From SURF-55 sp040755195 (lineage in GTDB: Bacteria > Bacillota > Desulfotomaculia > Desulfotomaculales > Ammonificaceae), in contig JBFMBL010000006.1 in assembly GCA_040755195.1 (NCBI GenBank), forward strand, positions 20,779-84,778: a stretch of DNA of 64,000 nucleotides. The letters are read 5' to 3'. Position 1 is the first letter of the stretch. Every line of letters begins with the position of its first letter. Below are positions 24,885-33,147 of the stretch, piece after piece. The position numbers and the translations under genes are program-made. The notes below the pieces were generated by a model, which saw only the letters and a list, made by a program, of their open reading frames with translations, made no database searches and was not told where the DNA came from.

Positions 24885-26429
24885 ATGTTTGAGGCAAGGC
24901 CGATTCTCCCAAAATATAAGGGGGGATGGGCCTTGCGACTTTTCAGTGCCAAAGAGATTAAAAAAAATATCCGGTCTTTTCGAACGCTGCGGCTGTTCTG
25001 GAACGCCATCCGGGTTTTATTGGCGGGTAGTCTGGTCTTCGCGTTAACAGCGGTTTTTCAGCAGCCCTCGTACGCTTCCACGGCTGCGCTTGCCGGCAGG
25101 GTTATAGTCCTGGACCCGGGGCACGGGGGGAACGATCCTGGAGCCGTTGAACCGGCCCTCGGGTTGTATGAGAGTGAAATCAACCTATCCGTGGCCCGGC
25201 GGCTGCAAAGACTATTCATGGACGCCGGGGCAAGGGCCGTTATGACCCGTGGCGATGCCGAGACTGTGGAGGAAGGGGGGGATGGGGAGCTTCGGCTGCC
25301 GTATCTTGGACTGGAAAGCCGTGCGGCGCTGGCAAACCGGAGCGAGGCCGACGTCTTTGTCAGCCTCCACACCAACAGCTTTTATGATAACAGGCGGGCG
25401 GGACCAGAGGTTTTTTACTACCCCGGGTCAGAAAGAGGTGCGGCGCTCGCGGCTGCGATTAAGGGCGAACTGTCCGACGTGGACAAGGAAAGTGAGGTTT
25501 GCGGCTGCCGGGCCGTCCCTTATTACGTCCTTCGAAGAACGAGTATGCCTGCCGTCACGGTCGAGCTCGGGTACCTTTCCAACCCTGAAGAGGCGGTAAG
25601 GCTGTTGGATCCCGCTTATCAGGAGGAGCTTTCCTCCGCCGTTTACGCCGGGGTAAAACGCTACTTTGAGGAAGAATTACAGCCCGTACTTCGGCCTGCC
25701 GGCGGAACAGGCACCCTGCGGAAAGCCCAGGTGGCAATCGTAATTGACGATTTTGCGGGGCCTTCGGAGAAGAACGGCACGTCAGATTATTTTGAAATCA
25801 AGAAGCCGCTTACCTTTGCGGTGATGCCCAATTTCCCCGATTCGACGCCAATAGCCCACCACGCGCTGCAAAACGGATACGAGGTTCTCCTTCATATGCC
25901 GATGGAGGCTTTGAACGGGGATTCCCTCAGCACCGGGCCGGGGGCGATTTATGTTAATCTCAGCGAAGAAGAGATCAAGCACCGGTTCCACCAGGCAGCG
26001 GCCAGCGTTCCGGGCGCCGTCGGTGTTAATAATCACATGGGTTCGCGCGCGACAGCGGATGAACGCGTTATGGCTGCGGTGCTTACGGCGGTTAAAGAAC
26101 ATCAAATGTTTTTCCTCGACAGCAGGACTACGGATAAAACAGTGGTTCCGCGGGTGGCTGAGGAGACCGGTGTTCCTTGCATATCGCGGGGGCTTTTCCT
26201 GGATAATGTCAACAACCTCGGGTACGTGAAGAGACAACTGCGGGAGACGGCGCAACTCGCAACCCGCCGGGGATACGCCGTTGCTATCGGCCACGTGGGG
26301 CGGACGGGATTAACGACGTCCAGGGCCATAAAAGAGATAATTCCCGAGTTCGAAGCGCAGGGGATTGAGATGGTTTACGTATCCAATATCATATTCCAGG
26401 ATCGCCCTAGAATATCCCCGAAACGCTAA
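24885..26429 (+). CDS. N-acetylmuramoyl-L-alanine amidase fused to a YibQ-type divergent deacetylase
   Basis: 514-residue exported cell-wall enzyme. An N-terminal transmembrane or signal segment (about 42-62) precedes an Amidase_3 domain (about 70-260) with zinc ligands in VLDPGHGGNDPGAVE, SLHTNSF and the catalytic Glu in AVTVELGYLSNPEE. From about 285 to 505 follows a divergent polysaccharide deacetylase (DUF610/YibQ) domain: VAIVIDDFAG, VLLHMPMEA, GVNNHMGSRAT, FFLDSRTT and AIGHVGRTGL. Both domains look complete. The two are usually separate proteins; a fusion links peptide removal from glycan with a second, unknown wall or coat step. A sporulation role is plausible from neighbours. Confidence 0.9.
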   Translation: MFEARPILPKYKGGWALRLFSAKEIKKNIRSFRTLRLFWNAIRVLLAGSLVFALTAVFQQPSYASTAALAGRVIVLDPGHGGNDPGAVEPALGLYESEINLSVARRLQRLFMDAGARAVMTRGDAETVEEGGDGELRLPYLGLESRAALANRSEADVFVSLHTNSFYDNRRAGPEVFYYPGSERGAALAAAIKGELSDVDKESEVCGCRAVPYYVLRRTSMPAVTVELGYLSNPEEAVRLLDPAYQEELSSAVYAGVKRYFEEELQPVLRPAGGTGTLRKAQVAIVIDDFAGPSEKNGTSDYFEIKKPLTFAVMPNFPDSTPIAHHALQNGYEVLLHMPMEALNGDSLSTGPGAIYVNLSEEEIKHRFHQAAASVPGAVGVNNHMGSRATADERVMAAVLTAVKEHQMFFLDSRTTDKTVVPRVAEETGVPCISRGLFLDNVNNLGYVKRQLRETAQLATRRGYAVAIGHVGRTGLTTSRAIKEIIPEFEAQGIEMVYVSNIIFQDRPRISPKR

Positions 26430-26510
26430 GGGATACTAATGGCGAGACCGCGCCCTGGTACAAACTAAAATAGTTTTAAGGTCCAAAAATCTTAGAAGGG
26501 AGAAAAGTTC

Positions 26511-27014
26511 ATGAAACGTACAAAACTTATTTCCGGCGTCGTAATGCTGTTGTTGGCGGCGAACCTTTGCTTGGCGGCAGGATGCAGCGTGCAACGCAAA
26601 CCGATGCCGAGTCCGACGACGCCCAGCACGCCGACCACCCCGGCTCCGGCGCGGAAACCGCTTCCCACGGATCCGAAGGAGCAAAGCCGCCTGGCGTCAC
26701 GTCTTGCTTCGGAAGCGTCGCGGGTGTCGGGGGTGAACAAGGCAACCGTTTTCTTGACAGGAAGCACGGCTTACGTGGGTTTAAACCTGAAAGCCGGCGT
26801 GGAGCACGGGCAGACCGACAGGATTAAGCGGCAGGTAGCCGACCGTTTAAAGAAAATGGAACCACGTTTGACAAGGGTGATGGTAACCACGGATACGGAC
26901 ACCTTCACCAGGATCAAGCGCGTGCAGGACGGTATCGCCAAAGGCCGGCCGGTTTCAGCGTTTTCAAAAGAAATAAGCGAAATAAACAGACGGATGACGC
27001 CGACGACGAGATAG
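26511..27014 (+). CDS. YhcN/YlaJ-family sporulation lipoprotein
   Basis: 167-residue lipoprotein: signal peptide with lipobox LAAGC (lipidated Cys25), a Pro/Thr-rich linker (PSPTTPSTPTTPAPA), then the YhcN/YlaJ domain with SRVSGVNKATVFLTGSTAYVGL and KMEPRLTRVMVTTD. Members are spore-associated, some in the inner spore membrane. A good ribosome binding site (AAGGGAG) precedes the ATG. It lies just after the amidase-deacetylase gene and before a convergent PdaB-like gene, a sporulation neighbourhood. Confidence 0.85.
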   Translation: MKRTKLISGVVMLLLAANLCLAAGCSVQRKPMPSPTTPSTPTTPAPARKPLPTDPKEQSRLASRLASEASRVSGVNKATVFLTGSTAYVGLNLKAGVEHGQTDRIKRQVADRLKKMEPRLTRVMVTTDTDTFTRIKRVQDGIAKGRPVSAFSKEISEINRRMTPTTR

Positions 27015-27038
27015 CAGGAAGGGGAAACCCTTCCTGCT
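27013..27038. terminator. Bidirectional hairpin between convergent genes
   Basis: Perfect AGCAGGAAGGG / CCCTTCCTGCT stem around a GAAA loop, lying at the ends of the lipoprotein and PdaB-like genes. T-runs are poor on both sides, so it may terminate weakly. Confidence 0.6.
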
Positions 27039-27789
27039 AATCAGTAACCCCGGGGCCAAGCTTCAGAAGTTCCGAAACCGTCACCAGCTTGTAGCCCTGT
27101 TTTCGCAGTTCGGTTATGATTACCGGCAGGGCCTGATCCGTTTGCTGGCAACTGTCGCTCGCGTGAAGAAGGACTATGCTGCCGGGCCGCACCAGCTTCG
27201 TTACCCTCCCGATGATTGTATCGACCCCGGGATTTTTCCAATCGAGCGAATCTGCGTCCCACTGAATCACGGTGTACCCTACCTCAGAAGCGGCCTTCAA
27301 GACTTTGGCGTCATAATCGCCGTTCGGCGTGCGGATAAGCCGCGCTTCCTTGCCGGTGACAGCGAGAATATTCTGGTGGGCCAGATTAATCTCGTTTTTA
27401 ATTTCATCCGGCGGCAACTCGCTCAGGTTGATGTGCCTTTCACCGTGACTGGCGATTTCATGTCCGTCGGCCGCGATCCGCTTGGCGATTTCGGGATGCT
27501 TGATGACCCACGGTCCGGAAAGGAAAAAGGTGCACTTCAGATTTTCTTTTTTCAGGATGTCCAGGACAGGCCCGGGGGTTTTGGTTCCCCAGCTTATGTC
27601 AAAGGTGAGAGCGGCCACCTTTTTGTCGGTTTTAACGCGGTAGATGATCGGGCTGCTCTTTGCGGCGGTGGGGAATACGTTAGGCCCGCGAAGGATTGCG
27701 AACGTAAAAAGGACCGCCGTCGCCAAAATACAAAATGATACAAGGGTTATGTGCTTCCAGGCTTTGAGGTTTAGATAGAAAACCCGCAT
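27037..27789 (-). CDS. Polysaccharide deacetylase, PdaB-like (sporulation)
   Basis: 250-residue membrane-anchored NodB-type deacetylase. One N-terminal transmembrane segment (about 14-33), then the metal-dependent hydrolase motifs: VAALTFDISWG (catalytic Asp), EIASHGERH (metal His pair), RTPNGDYD and VIQWDADSLDW, and IVLLHASD. Note RTPNG in place of the usual RPPYG. Length and layout match PdaB, which is needed to keep the spore cortex stable. No gene follows directly; the upstream intergenic region holds repeat tracts. Confidence 0.88.
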   Translation of the reverse strand: MRVFYLNLKAWKHITLVSFCILATAVLFTFAILRGPNVFPTAAKSSPIIYRVKTDKKVAALTFDISWGTKTPGPVLDILKKENLKCTFFLSGPWVIKHPEIAKRIAADGHEIASHGERHINLSELPPDEIKNEINLAHQNILAVTGKEARLIRTPNGDYDAKVLKAASEVGYTVIQWDADSLDWKNPGVDTIIGRVTKLVRPGSIVLLHASDSCQQTDQALPVIITELRKQGYKLVTVSELLKLGPGVTD

Positions 27790-27809
27790 TTTATCCCTCC
27801 CAGAAAATA

Positions 27810-27869
27810 CGTTCTGCGTTAATGACTCGTTGGGTCACAACTTCGGGGTCCGTTCTGCGTTCTACGTTA
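27810..27869. repeat. GTTCTGC heptamer tract
   Basis: Units GTTCTGC, GTTAATG, then GTTCTGC, GTTCTAC, GTTAGG. The same GTTCTGC unit occurs at 18450. It lies upstream of the PdaB-like gene. Confidence 0.5.
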
Positions 27870-27920
27870 GGAAACATGAGGCAAGGTGCAAAGAGCAGGT
27901 TCATTTTCATTCCTCTTGTG

Positions 27921-28020
27921 CCCAGCACTCAGACCAACATCTGTAATTGTTAACAGACGACACCGAAAAACTAAAACCGTGGTGTGCACTATCAGTACCA
28001 AATGCCTTCTGAGTGCTGGG
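27921..28020. repeat. 100-bp element with CCCAGCACTCAGA terminal inverted repeats
   Basis: CCCAGCACTCAGA at 27921-27933 and its exact complement TCTGAGTGCTGGG at 28008-28020 bound a non-coding stretch. The same end sequence occurs at 48131 and 51691. No target duplication is seen. Confidence 0.55.
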
Positions 28021-28222
28021 TATGGGCGACTCCCTTAATAAACCCCGGCGACGGTTTATCTCCGCCGGCCGGAAAGAAAAGATCCGAGACAAGGGGAAAG
28101 AGTCAAGCCGAAGTCTACAGCAGTCCCCTGTAAAAGCTATTACGATTTCCCAGCAAATATGCAATCTTGACTCAAATAAAAGGGCCGGCAACGGCAGAAA
28201 ATAAGCAGGGGGTGTTGGACAA

Positions 28223-29536
28223 TTGCAAGCAAGGCTTGGTGTCTTTCTTTTATGCGCCGTGTTGTTTTTCGTTGGAGCGGCGCCGGCGCTGGGACAACCT
28301 AAGACAGTGTTGCAAAACAAATTAACCGCAGAAAGACAATCCAACGTCTTTCGCCAGTCAAACTTAGTAAGGGTCCCAGAGACTGCGAAAAACAAGCATA
28401 GCGCGGAAGGCGAAGGCGGACGGCGCGGAGCGTACATGGAAGTACGTGAGCACCGGACGGCGAGTCTGACAAAGCTAGACGTAGTTTTGCAGCAGTCTCC
28501 TCAGGTGTTTGCGGAAGCGGCGGCTTTGATGGATGCCGACAGCGGCGTGTTTTACTTTACCAAAAACGCTGAGGAGCGCCGTCCTATGGCGAGCCTGACG
28601 AAGGTAATGACCTGCATCCTGGCGCAGGAGCTTGCCGACCTCGAAGAAAAGGTTGAAGTGAGCCAGCGGGCCGCCGGGGTGTCGGTGGGTTCGATCATCG
28701 ACCTGCGGACCGGGGAAGAACTAAAGCTCGGTGAACTGGTGAAGGCCGCTTTAATTTGTTCCGCCAACGACGCCACGGTGGCGATCGGGGAACAGGTGGC
28801 GGGCGACCATGACACCTTCGTGCAGTGGATGAATTCCAAAGCACTTTTGCTGGGTATGTCGAGGAGCCGATTTGCCAACACCAACGGTTACTCGCACCCC
28901 AGCCACTACAGCACCGCCGCCGACCTGGCCGCGCTGGCCCGTTATTCTTTAAGGAACCGGTTTTTTGCAGGGGTTGTGCGGACAAGGCAGGCGAACATAC
29001 GGTGGATAAAGCCGCAAAGGGAAGAGTACATCGAAAACACCAACGAGTTTCTCCACAGCGGTTTTCCCGGGATTACGGGGGTAAAAACCGGAACTACGGA
29101 TGCGGCGGGGAAGTGTCTCATCGCCTCCGTATCCCGTAACGGGCGCAACCTTATCGCGGTGGTGCTGCGAAGCGGCGACAGGTACGGGGATGCGTCCCAA
29201 CTCCTTACCTGGGGATTAAAGGAGGTCGTGGACCAGGTCGCATGCACCGGCGGCGAATACTTCACGCGGTTGAAGGTGAGAGAGGGACGGCTGCCCGAGG
29301 TGCCGCTGGAAGCCGAGAACGAACTGGTGGTTTCTTTGCCCCGGGACGAGCTCGGGAACATCCGTAAGGAGGTGCGTATCTTTTATGAGCCGGTGGCCCC
29401 GGTAAAGGCGGGCGACCGTTTCGGCGAAGTGATCTTCACTTGGAAAGGGCAGGAACTGGGGCGTACCGGGTTGATCGCCGGGCGGACCGTCGAGCGGCGG
29501 CCCTGGTATTGGACAAAGGGACGGGGGTACTTCTAA
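28223..29536 (+). CDS. dacF: D-alanyl-D-alanine carboxypeptidase (DacF type)
   Basis: 437-residue secreted penicillin-binding protein that trims the D-Ala from peptidoglycan stem peptides. Signal peptide to about residue 24 (ALG). The serine peptidase motifs are SLTK (S124, K127), SAN and KTGTT. A C-terminal beta domain (PBP5_C) starts near residue 335. TTG start with an AGGGGG ribosome binding site. Between signal peptide and catalytic domain an unusual 30-residue basic segment (about 59-90) is translated from a dispersed palindromic repeat, in frame. DacF is usually expressed in sporulation; that role here is inferred. Confidence 0.9.
   Translation: MQARLGVFLLCAVLFFVGAAPALGQPKTVLQNKLTAERQSNVFRQSNLVRVPETAKNKHSAEGEGGRRGAYMEVREHRTASLTKLDVVLQQSPQVFAEAAALMDADSGVFYFTKNAEERRPMASLTKVMTCILAQELADLEEKVEVSQRAAGVSVGSIIDLRTGEELKLGELVKAALICSANDATVAIGEQVAGDHDTFVQWMNSKALLLGMSRSRFANTNGYSHPSHYSTAADLAALARYSLRNRFFAGVVRTRQANIRWIKPQREEYIENTNEFLHSGFPGITGVKTGTTDAAGKCLIASVSRNGRNLIAVVLRSGDRYGDASQLLTWGLKEVVDQVACTGGEYFTRLKVREGRLPEVPLEAENELVVSLPRDELGNIRKEVRIFYEPVAPVKAGDRFGEVIFTWKGQELGRTGLIAGRTVERRPWYWTKGRGYF
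28397..28490 (+). repeat. Palindromic dispersed repeat, copy 3 (inside dacF)
   Basis: Shortened copy with GCGCGG, core GGAGCGTACATGG..GTACGTGAG, and 3' part CTGACAAAGCTAGACG, matching copy 1 closely. It is translated as part of dacF (AEGEGGRRGAYMEVREHR region) without a stop or frameshift. Confidence 0.75.
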
Positions 29537-29544
29537 AAAACGAC

Positions 29545-29565
29545 ATTATTTCGAAATAATTTTAT
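29545..29565 (+). terminator. Probable terminator after dacF
   Basis: Perfect palindrome ATTATTTCGAAATAAT followed by TTTAT. It lies 9 bases after the stop. Low GC makes it weak. Confidence 0.4.
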
Positions 29566-29640
29566 CTCTCCGGAAGGATTATGCCGCGGGGCTGTCTAAT
29601 TTAGTAGCATAAGCCCAAAAAACACCGGGGAGGTTTTATC

Positions 29641-29826
29641 ATGGCAACGTGCGAGTTTATCGAAAAGTGTCCAATTTACAATAAGTTCAAGACCGAGATG
29701 CTGAAAAACATCTATATCCGGAATTACTGTACCAAGGATTTTTCAAAGTGCCGGCGCTATCAGGTACGCCAGAGCACGGGGCAAAAGCCGCCGGATGATC
29801 TGCTCCCCGACGGGCAGAAACTTTGA
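29641..29826 (+). CDS. Small cysteine-containing conserved-type protein
   Basis: 61-residue basic protein with four cysteines in an ordered pattern (CEFIEKCPIY ... YCTKDFSKCRRY), which suggests metal binding or a small Fe-S or zinc site. A strong ribosome binding site (GGGGAGG) precedes the ATG. Similar short CxxxxxC proteins are found as uncharacterised genes in anaerobes, so I think it is real, but I cannot name a function. Confidence 0.65.
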   Translation: MATCEFIEKCPIYNKFKTEMLKNIYIRNYCTKDFSKCRRYQVRQSTGQKPPDDLLPDGQKL

Positions 29827-29878
29827 GTTTTTGCACTATATGAGTCATTCCGTTTGGGAATTCGAAACGTTCTTGCAC

Positions 29879-29907
29879 TTGACAAAAATGCCGGTTTAAG
29901 AGATAAT
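29879..29907 (+). promoter_or_regulatory. Sigma-A promoter of tRNA-Val
   Basis: TTGACA at 29879-29884 and GATAAT at 29902-29907, spaced by exactly 17 bases and 20 bases before the tRNA. Confidence 0.85.
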
Positions 29908-29927
29908 TCTGTTTGCGGTCACTAATT

Positions 29928-30002
29928 GGGCGGGTAGTTCAGTGGGAGAACGTCTGCTTGACGCGCAGAAGGTCCCTGGTTCAATCCCAGGTCCGCCCAC
30001 CA
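29928..30002 (+). tRNA. tRNA-Val (anticodon GAC)
   Basis: 75-nt tRNA. Acceptor GGGCGGG pairs with TCCGCCC (one G-U), the anticodon stem TCTGC/GCAGA carries the loop TTGACGC with anticodon GAC (codon GUC/GUU), and the T arm is CCTGG-TTCAATC-CCAGG. The 3' CCA is encoded. It stands alone, with its own promoter and terminator. Confidence 0.97.
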
Positions 30003-30011
30003 TAGAAAAAC

Positions 30012-30043
30012 AAGGCTTCCGAGTTGTCGGAAGCCTTTTTATT
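30012..30043 (+). terminator. Terminator of tRNA-Val
   Basis: AAGGCTTCCGA and TCGGAAGCCTT form an 11-bp stem around GTTG, followed by TTTTTATTT. Confidence 0.9.
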
Positions 30044-30101
30044 TGCCGTTCCGCGGGTCCGGTGGGCAACACGCGCCCTTTTTCCGGATGCCCAGGGCTT
30101 T

Positions 30102-30521
30102 TTACAGGTCGATGGCGTGCTCCTGCTCCGCCATCACAATGTTCCTGATTTTCTGCGCCGAGTCATAGAGCTTTAGCGCTTCAAGCTGCTCTATACGCTG
30201 CAAATAACGGCGGATGGCGTCATACTCGCCTTTCAGGTCCTGGTTAAGCATTTCCTTGTTGTCGAGAGATGTGAGCCTTTGGGCCACTTCAACGGTGGGA
30301 ACACCGCCGAGGTACTGGATAAGGCCGCTCACAATTACGGCGTGTTCATGTTCTTCCTGTGCGTGTTCCAGCAGTTCGTCAATTACGGCTACATATTCCG
30401 CGCCGCTCAGCATGCTCGCATGTTGTATGTACTGGATCATTGCGGCGTATTCCCAGGACAGGTCAAGGTTCAAACCGCTGATTATCTGTTCCGGTTGATT
30501 TTTTAAAAACTTCACTATCAA
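30102..30521 (-). CDS. Ferritin-like (bacterioferritin-type) protein
   Basis: 139-residue four-helix ferritin-like protein. Diiron-type carboxylate/histidine motifs are seen in helix 1 (LSWEYAAMIQYIQHA), helix 2 (EHAQEEHEHA), helix 3 (DLKGEYDAIRRYLQRIEQ) and helix 4 (IVMAEQEHAIDL). It is shorter than true bacterioferritin and lacks an evident haem Met, so it may be a ferritin-like oxidase rather than an iron store. TTG start at 30521 after GGGAGAAAGG; a GTG two codons in is an alternative. It stands alone between the tRNA and a divergent unknown gene. Confidence 0.8.
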   Translation of the reverse strand: MIVKFLKNQPEQIISGLNLDLSWEYAAMIQYIQHASMLSGAEYVAVIDELLEHAQEEHEHAVIVSGLIQYLGGVPTVEVAQRLTSLDNKEMLNQDLKGEYDAIRRYLQRIEQLEALKLYDSAQKIRNIVMAEQEHAIDL

Positions 30522-30844
30522 ACACCTTTCTCCCGAGGTAATTGAGCCTTTAAAAACATACTATTCAGTGAAGGTCGGTTTGTCGCCAATAGAAAAAATG
30601 GAAACCGCCGGAGTCACACGCGAAGATTCGGGCCGAGCAGGCGCGGACCGCAGTGCGAATAAAGCCATGGAACCGGTTCCGGACTTGCGCGCCGCTCGAA
30701 AAGGTCAACCGGTATTTTTAACATAGGTATAACACGTATCCGACTATATATAACCGGTTGGCCGTCCGTGCGAATTATGTTTGCAGGAAGGAAGTGCTTT
30801 GTGTCGAAATATAATTGCAAATTCGGGAAGGGAGATATCGCCTG

Positions 30845-31249
30845 ATGGCCGAGTCGTCTTGCCCCAAATGCGGTAAAACCGGTTTCGAGGTCTTAGAAAG
30901 TACTTCCCTCAACGCGCTTATAAACACTCTCCGCGACGCGGTTAAGGTAAGTGAGAACGCGGGCCGCTTAAGCGTATCGGTAGACGAAAGGGAGTATCAC
31001 CGCGGCCGGGGGGAAGCATACCGGCAAATGCTGTCCGCGGTGGAAGAAGCCAGGGAGCGCTGGGGCCCGGACGTTGCCGCGCGGTTTACCTGGCGGTTTG
31101 AAGACGCGGCATTATACTATCTTGAAAGGTATGAAAACGCCGCTTCGGAAGAAGAAGAAAACAATTGTTACGGCTGGTTTCAGGCGTATCAACAGGCGGC
31201 GCTGTTGATTACGAGCCTGTTCTCTTTGGCGGAAGTAAAAGAGGAATGA
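30845..31249 (+). CDS. Hypothetical protein with N-terminal CxxC
   Basis: 134-residue acidic, mainly helical protein. The N-terminus has one CPKCGKTGF knuckle, which would need a partner for zinc binding. The rest (AYRQMLSAVEEARERWGPDVAARF, then a Trp/Tyr-rich tail) shows no domain I recognise. ATG 30845 is preceded by AAGGGAG at good distance; the frame is open a little further upstream. Confidence in coding is fair from codon use and ribosome binding site. Confidence 0.65.
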   Translation: MAESSCPKCGKTGFEVLESTSLNALINTLRDAVKVSENAGRLSVSVDEREYHRGRGEAYRQMLSAVEEARERWGPDVAARFTWRFEDAALYYLERYENAASEEEENNCYGWFQAYQQAALLITSLFSLAEVKEE

Positions 31250-31370
31250 TTTGCGAGGATAGGCCTAAGAACAGAAGTCGCAATAATATCCCGATTCAAC
31301 TAACAGGCTGAGTCCTTCCGGAAGCAAGTCTTCGGGTATCCGCCCGACGTAATTGTACTTTGTGAAATAG

Positions 31371-31640
31371 TTATCGGCCAGGTTTTTTGGCCGCCTCGTT
31401 CAACAATACATAGCAATAGTGGTTGCCGAACCGTTCGGTGAGGATCTGCGGCTGACCGGCGCCACAAGGAGTGCAGTAAACCATAACAGGAGTGTTCTGA
31501 ACTTTAATGCCGTGTTCAGCCAACCCGGCAAACCGTTGATTTTCCTTGTCAATGGCGTTTGAAATACCGGAAAGAAGATAATTTAGTTTGTTGGCCTCCA
31601 CTTCGTCTTCCGAGAGTGCTGCTACGTAAAAGGCCGCCAT
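31371..31640 (-). CDS. Hypothetical 89-residue protein
   Basis: Small soluble protein (MAAFYVAALSEDEVEANKLNYLL...). It has two cysteines in YCTPCGAGQ and no recognised domain. I chose ATG 31640 because GGATGGAA lies before it; the frame extends to an ATG at 31649. No operon partner; the gene is flanked by repeat-containing intergenic DNA. Function unknown. Confidence 0.55.
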   Translation of the reverse strand: MAAFYVAALSEDEVEANKLNYLLSGISNAIDKENQRFAGLAEHGIKVQNTPVMVYCTPCGAGQPQILTERFGNHYCYVLLNEAAKKPGR

Positions 31641-31929
31641 ACTTTCCATCCTTCGCGGTGCCTGGTTCCGGTTATGATACGTAAGTCTATTCGCCAGAAA
31701 GTGCCATAAACCTCTAAAACGGCAATTAACTTCTCACCGCTTTATGGTGTTGCCATTTGCTGAAAAATCACCTTGGCCGGGCGTGAAGCCATGCGTTACC
31801 CCGAAGAAAACGTTTTTTGAAGGATGTCTAAAAAAACTTTTTCTTTTTTGGACGGAAACAACCTTCCATTTTAGTAATAGGTATTAGGGCCTTTGACGCC
31901 AAGATCTACGCAAAATGGCAAGAAAAATT

Positions 31930-32038
31930 AACCACAGAGACACGGAGCACACGGAGGGGAAAAGACGGAAATATGGGTATTCATTTTTGTTATTTAGTCT
32001 GATATTTCTGTTATCTGTGAACTCTGTGCCTCTGTGAT
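31930..32038. repeat. Inverted ACCACAGAG-type arms
   Basis: Left arm ACCACAGAGACACGGAG... (31930-31958) and right arm ATCTGTGAACTCTGTGCC... (32013-32038) are inverted copies of the widespread CACAGAG-type repeat and enclose 55 bp. A GACGCCAAGATC-type fragment lies just before it (31900). The remainder of 31650-32186 holds nothing I can name. Confidence 0.6.
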
Positions 32039-32186
32039 GAAAGATTTTGGTTCCGGCTTGTCCGGGTTAGGAGGGAGGAAAATGTCAAGCGACCTCGCAG
32101 AAATCCTTATTAAGATCGAGGATCGAGCAGCCGTATGATGCTTGAGCCTTCAGCGAGGCCGGTGTATTCTTCTGTCTGACCGGTAG

Positions 32187-32993
32187 CTATTGCTTGGGAG
32201 TGTAATGCCTTGTCAGCCATTTACTTAAGCCGTCGAGACCGGGGAAGAGTACTCTCTCGTTTATATTGGCCTGGTCAAGCTTGTCCCTGACCTCCCATTT
32301 CAGGCTGCTTGGAATGATTATCCTCCTGTACAGTTCGGGGTGTTTGTCGAGTAAATCGTTCAGAGTCATTTTAGGGTTGGAGATTACGGAGTGCAAGGCA
32401 AACTGGTTTACGATCCTGTCGTTCATGGAAGGGGGTTCAAAAAATAAGGCGAAATCTGCTCCATGATCTTCCGTAAGCCCGTCAAAAACCTCCAGGGTTT
32501 CCGCGACCTCAGACAGCATTTCCACTGTAAAGCAAAGAGCCCTCTTTTCCTTTAATTTGTTTTCTAAAATTTCCGGAAGAAAATTGTTGTGCAGTTTGAC
32601 GAAATCGACACACCATATCACACCGTCAGCCCCGTATTCGCTGATATTGGATGTGGCGAAGTGCATGGCCACAAACGGGGAAAACGTCCAGTCCAACAAC
32701 CTTGTGGGCAGTCCGTGGTGCTTGGCGATGGCCAGCCAGCTCCAGTCCGTATCGGGTGAAGGGTGCTGTATCCGCGCGTATTTTTTAAAGTTTCTGAGGA
32801 TATGGAACTCCAGATCGTAGTAGTTGCCTTCGAGCCTCATCAAAGACGTCTTTAGTTCTAAATTATCGCTGGACAACCCGCGAAAGGCGAAGTTGGACCT
32901 GTACCTTTGAAGATGGTCATTCCAGGAACCGTCATACAGTTGCTCAATCAACTCCGTCCAGGAAGTGACCCGTATGTCGTTCGGCGTTTTCAC
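32187..32993 (-). CDS. FRG-domain protein
   Basis: 268-residue protein with an FRG domain: the signature FAFRGLSSDNLELKTSLMRL near residues 35-55, AKHHGLPTRLLDWTFSPFVAMHFATS at about 90-116. FRG proteins occur in accessory regions, sometimes in phage defence or toxin contexts, but their activity is mostly unknown. No ribosome binding site stands out. It is alone, with repeat-rich DNA on one side and the flagellin leader on the other, and may have been acquired horizontally. Confidence 0.85.
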   Translation of the reverse strand: MKTPNDIRVTSWTELIEQLYDGSWNDHLQRYRSNFAFRGLSSDNLELKTSLMRLEGNYYDLEFHILRNFKKYARIQHPSPDTDWSWLAIAKHHGLPTRLLDWTFSPFVAMHFATSNISEYGADGVIWCVDFVKLHNNFLPEILENKLKEKRALCFTVEMLSEVAETLEVFDGLTEDHGADFALFFEPPSMNDRIVNQFALHSVISNPKMTLNDLLDKHPELYRRIIIPSSLKWEVRDKLDQANINERVLFPGLDGLSKWLTRHYTPKQ

Positions 32994-33147
32994 TTACCAG
33001 CAGCTCCTTTGGTTTCAAACCACCGAATGCTCAAGTTTTAACGGTATCTTTTAAAAAGGCTTTTGGCATTTCTATTTCGAAGTATAGCAGATTTTTTTAT
33101 TTGTCCACCTGTGAATATTTGCGGCACTTGTTTTCATCGGAGGTCTT

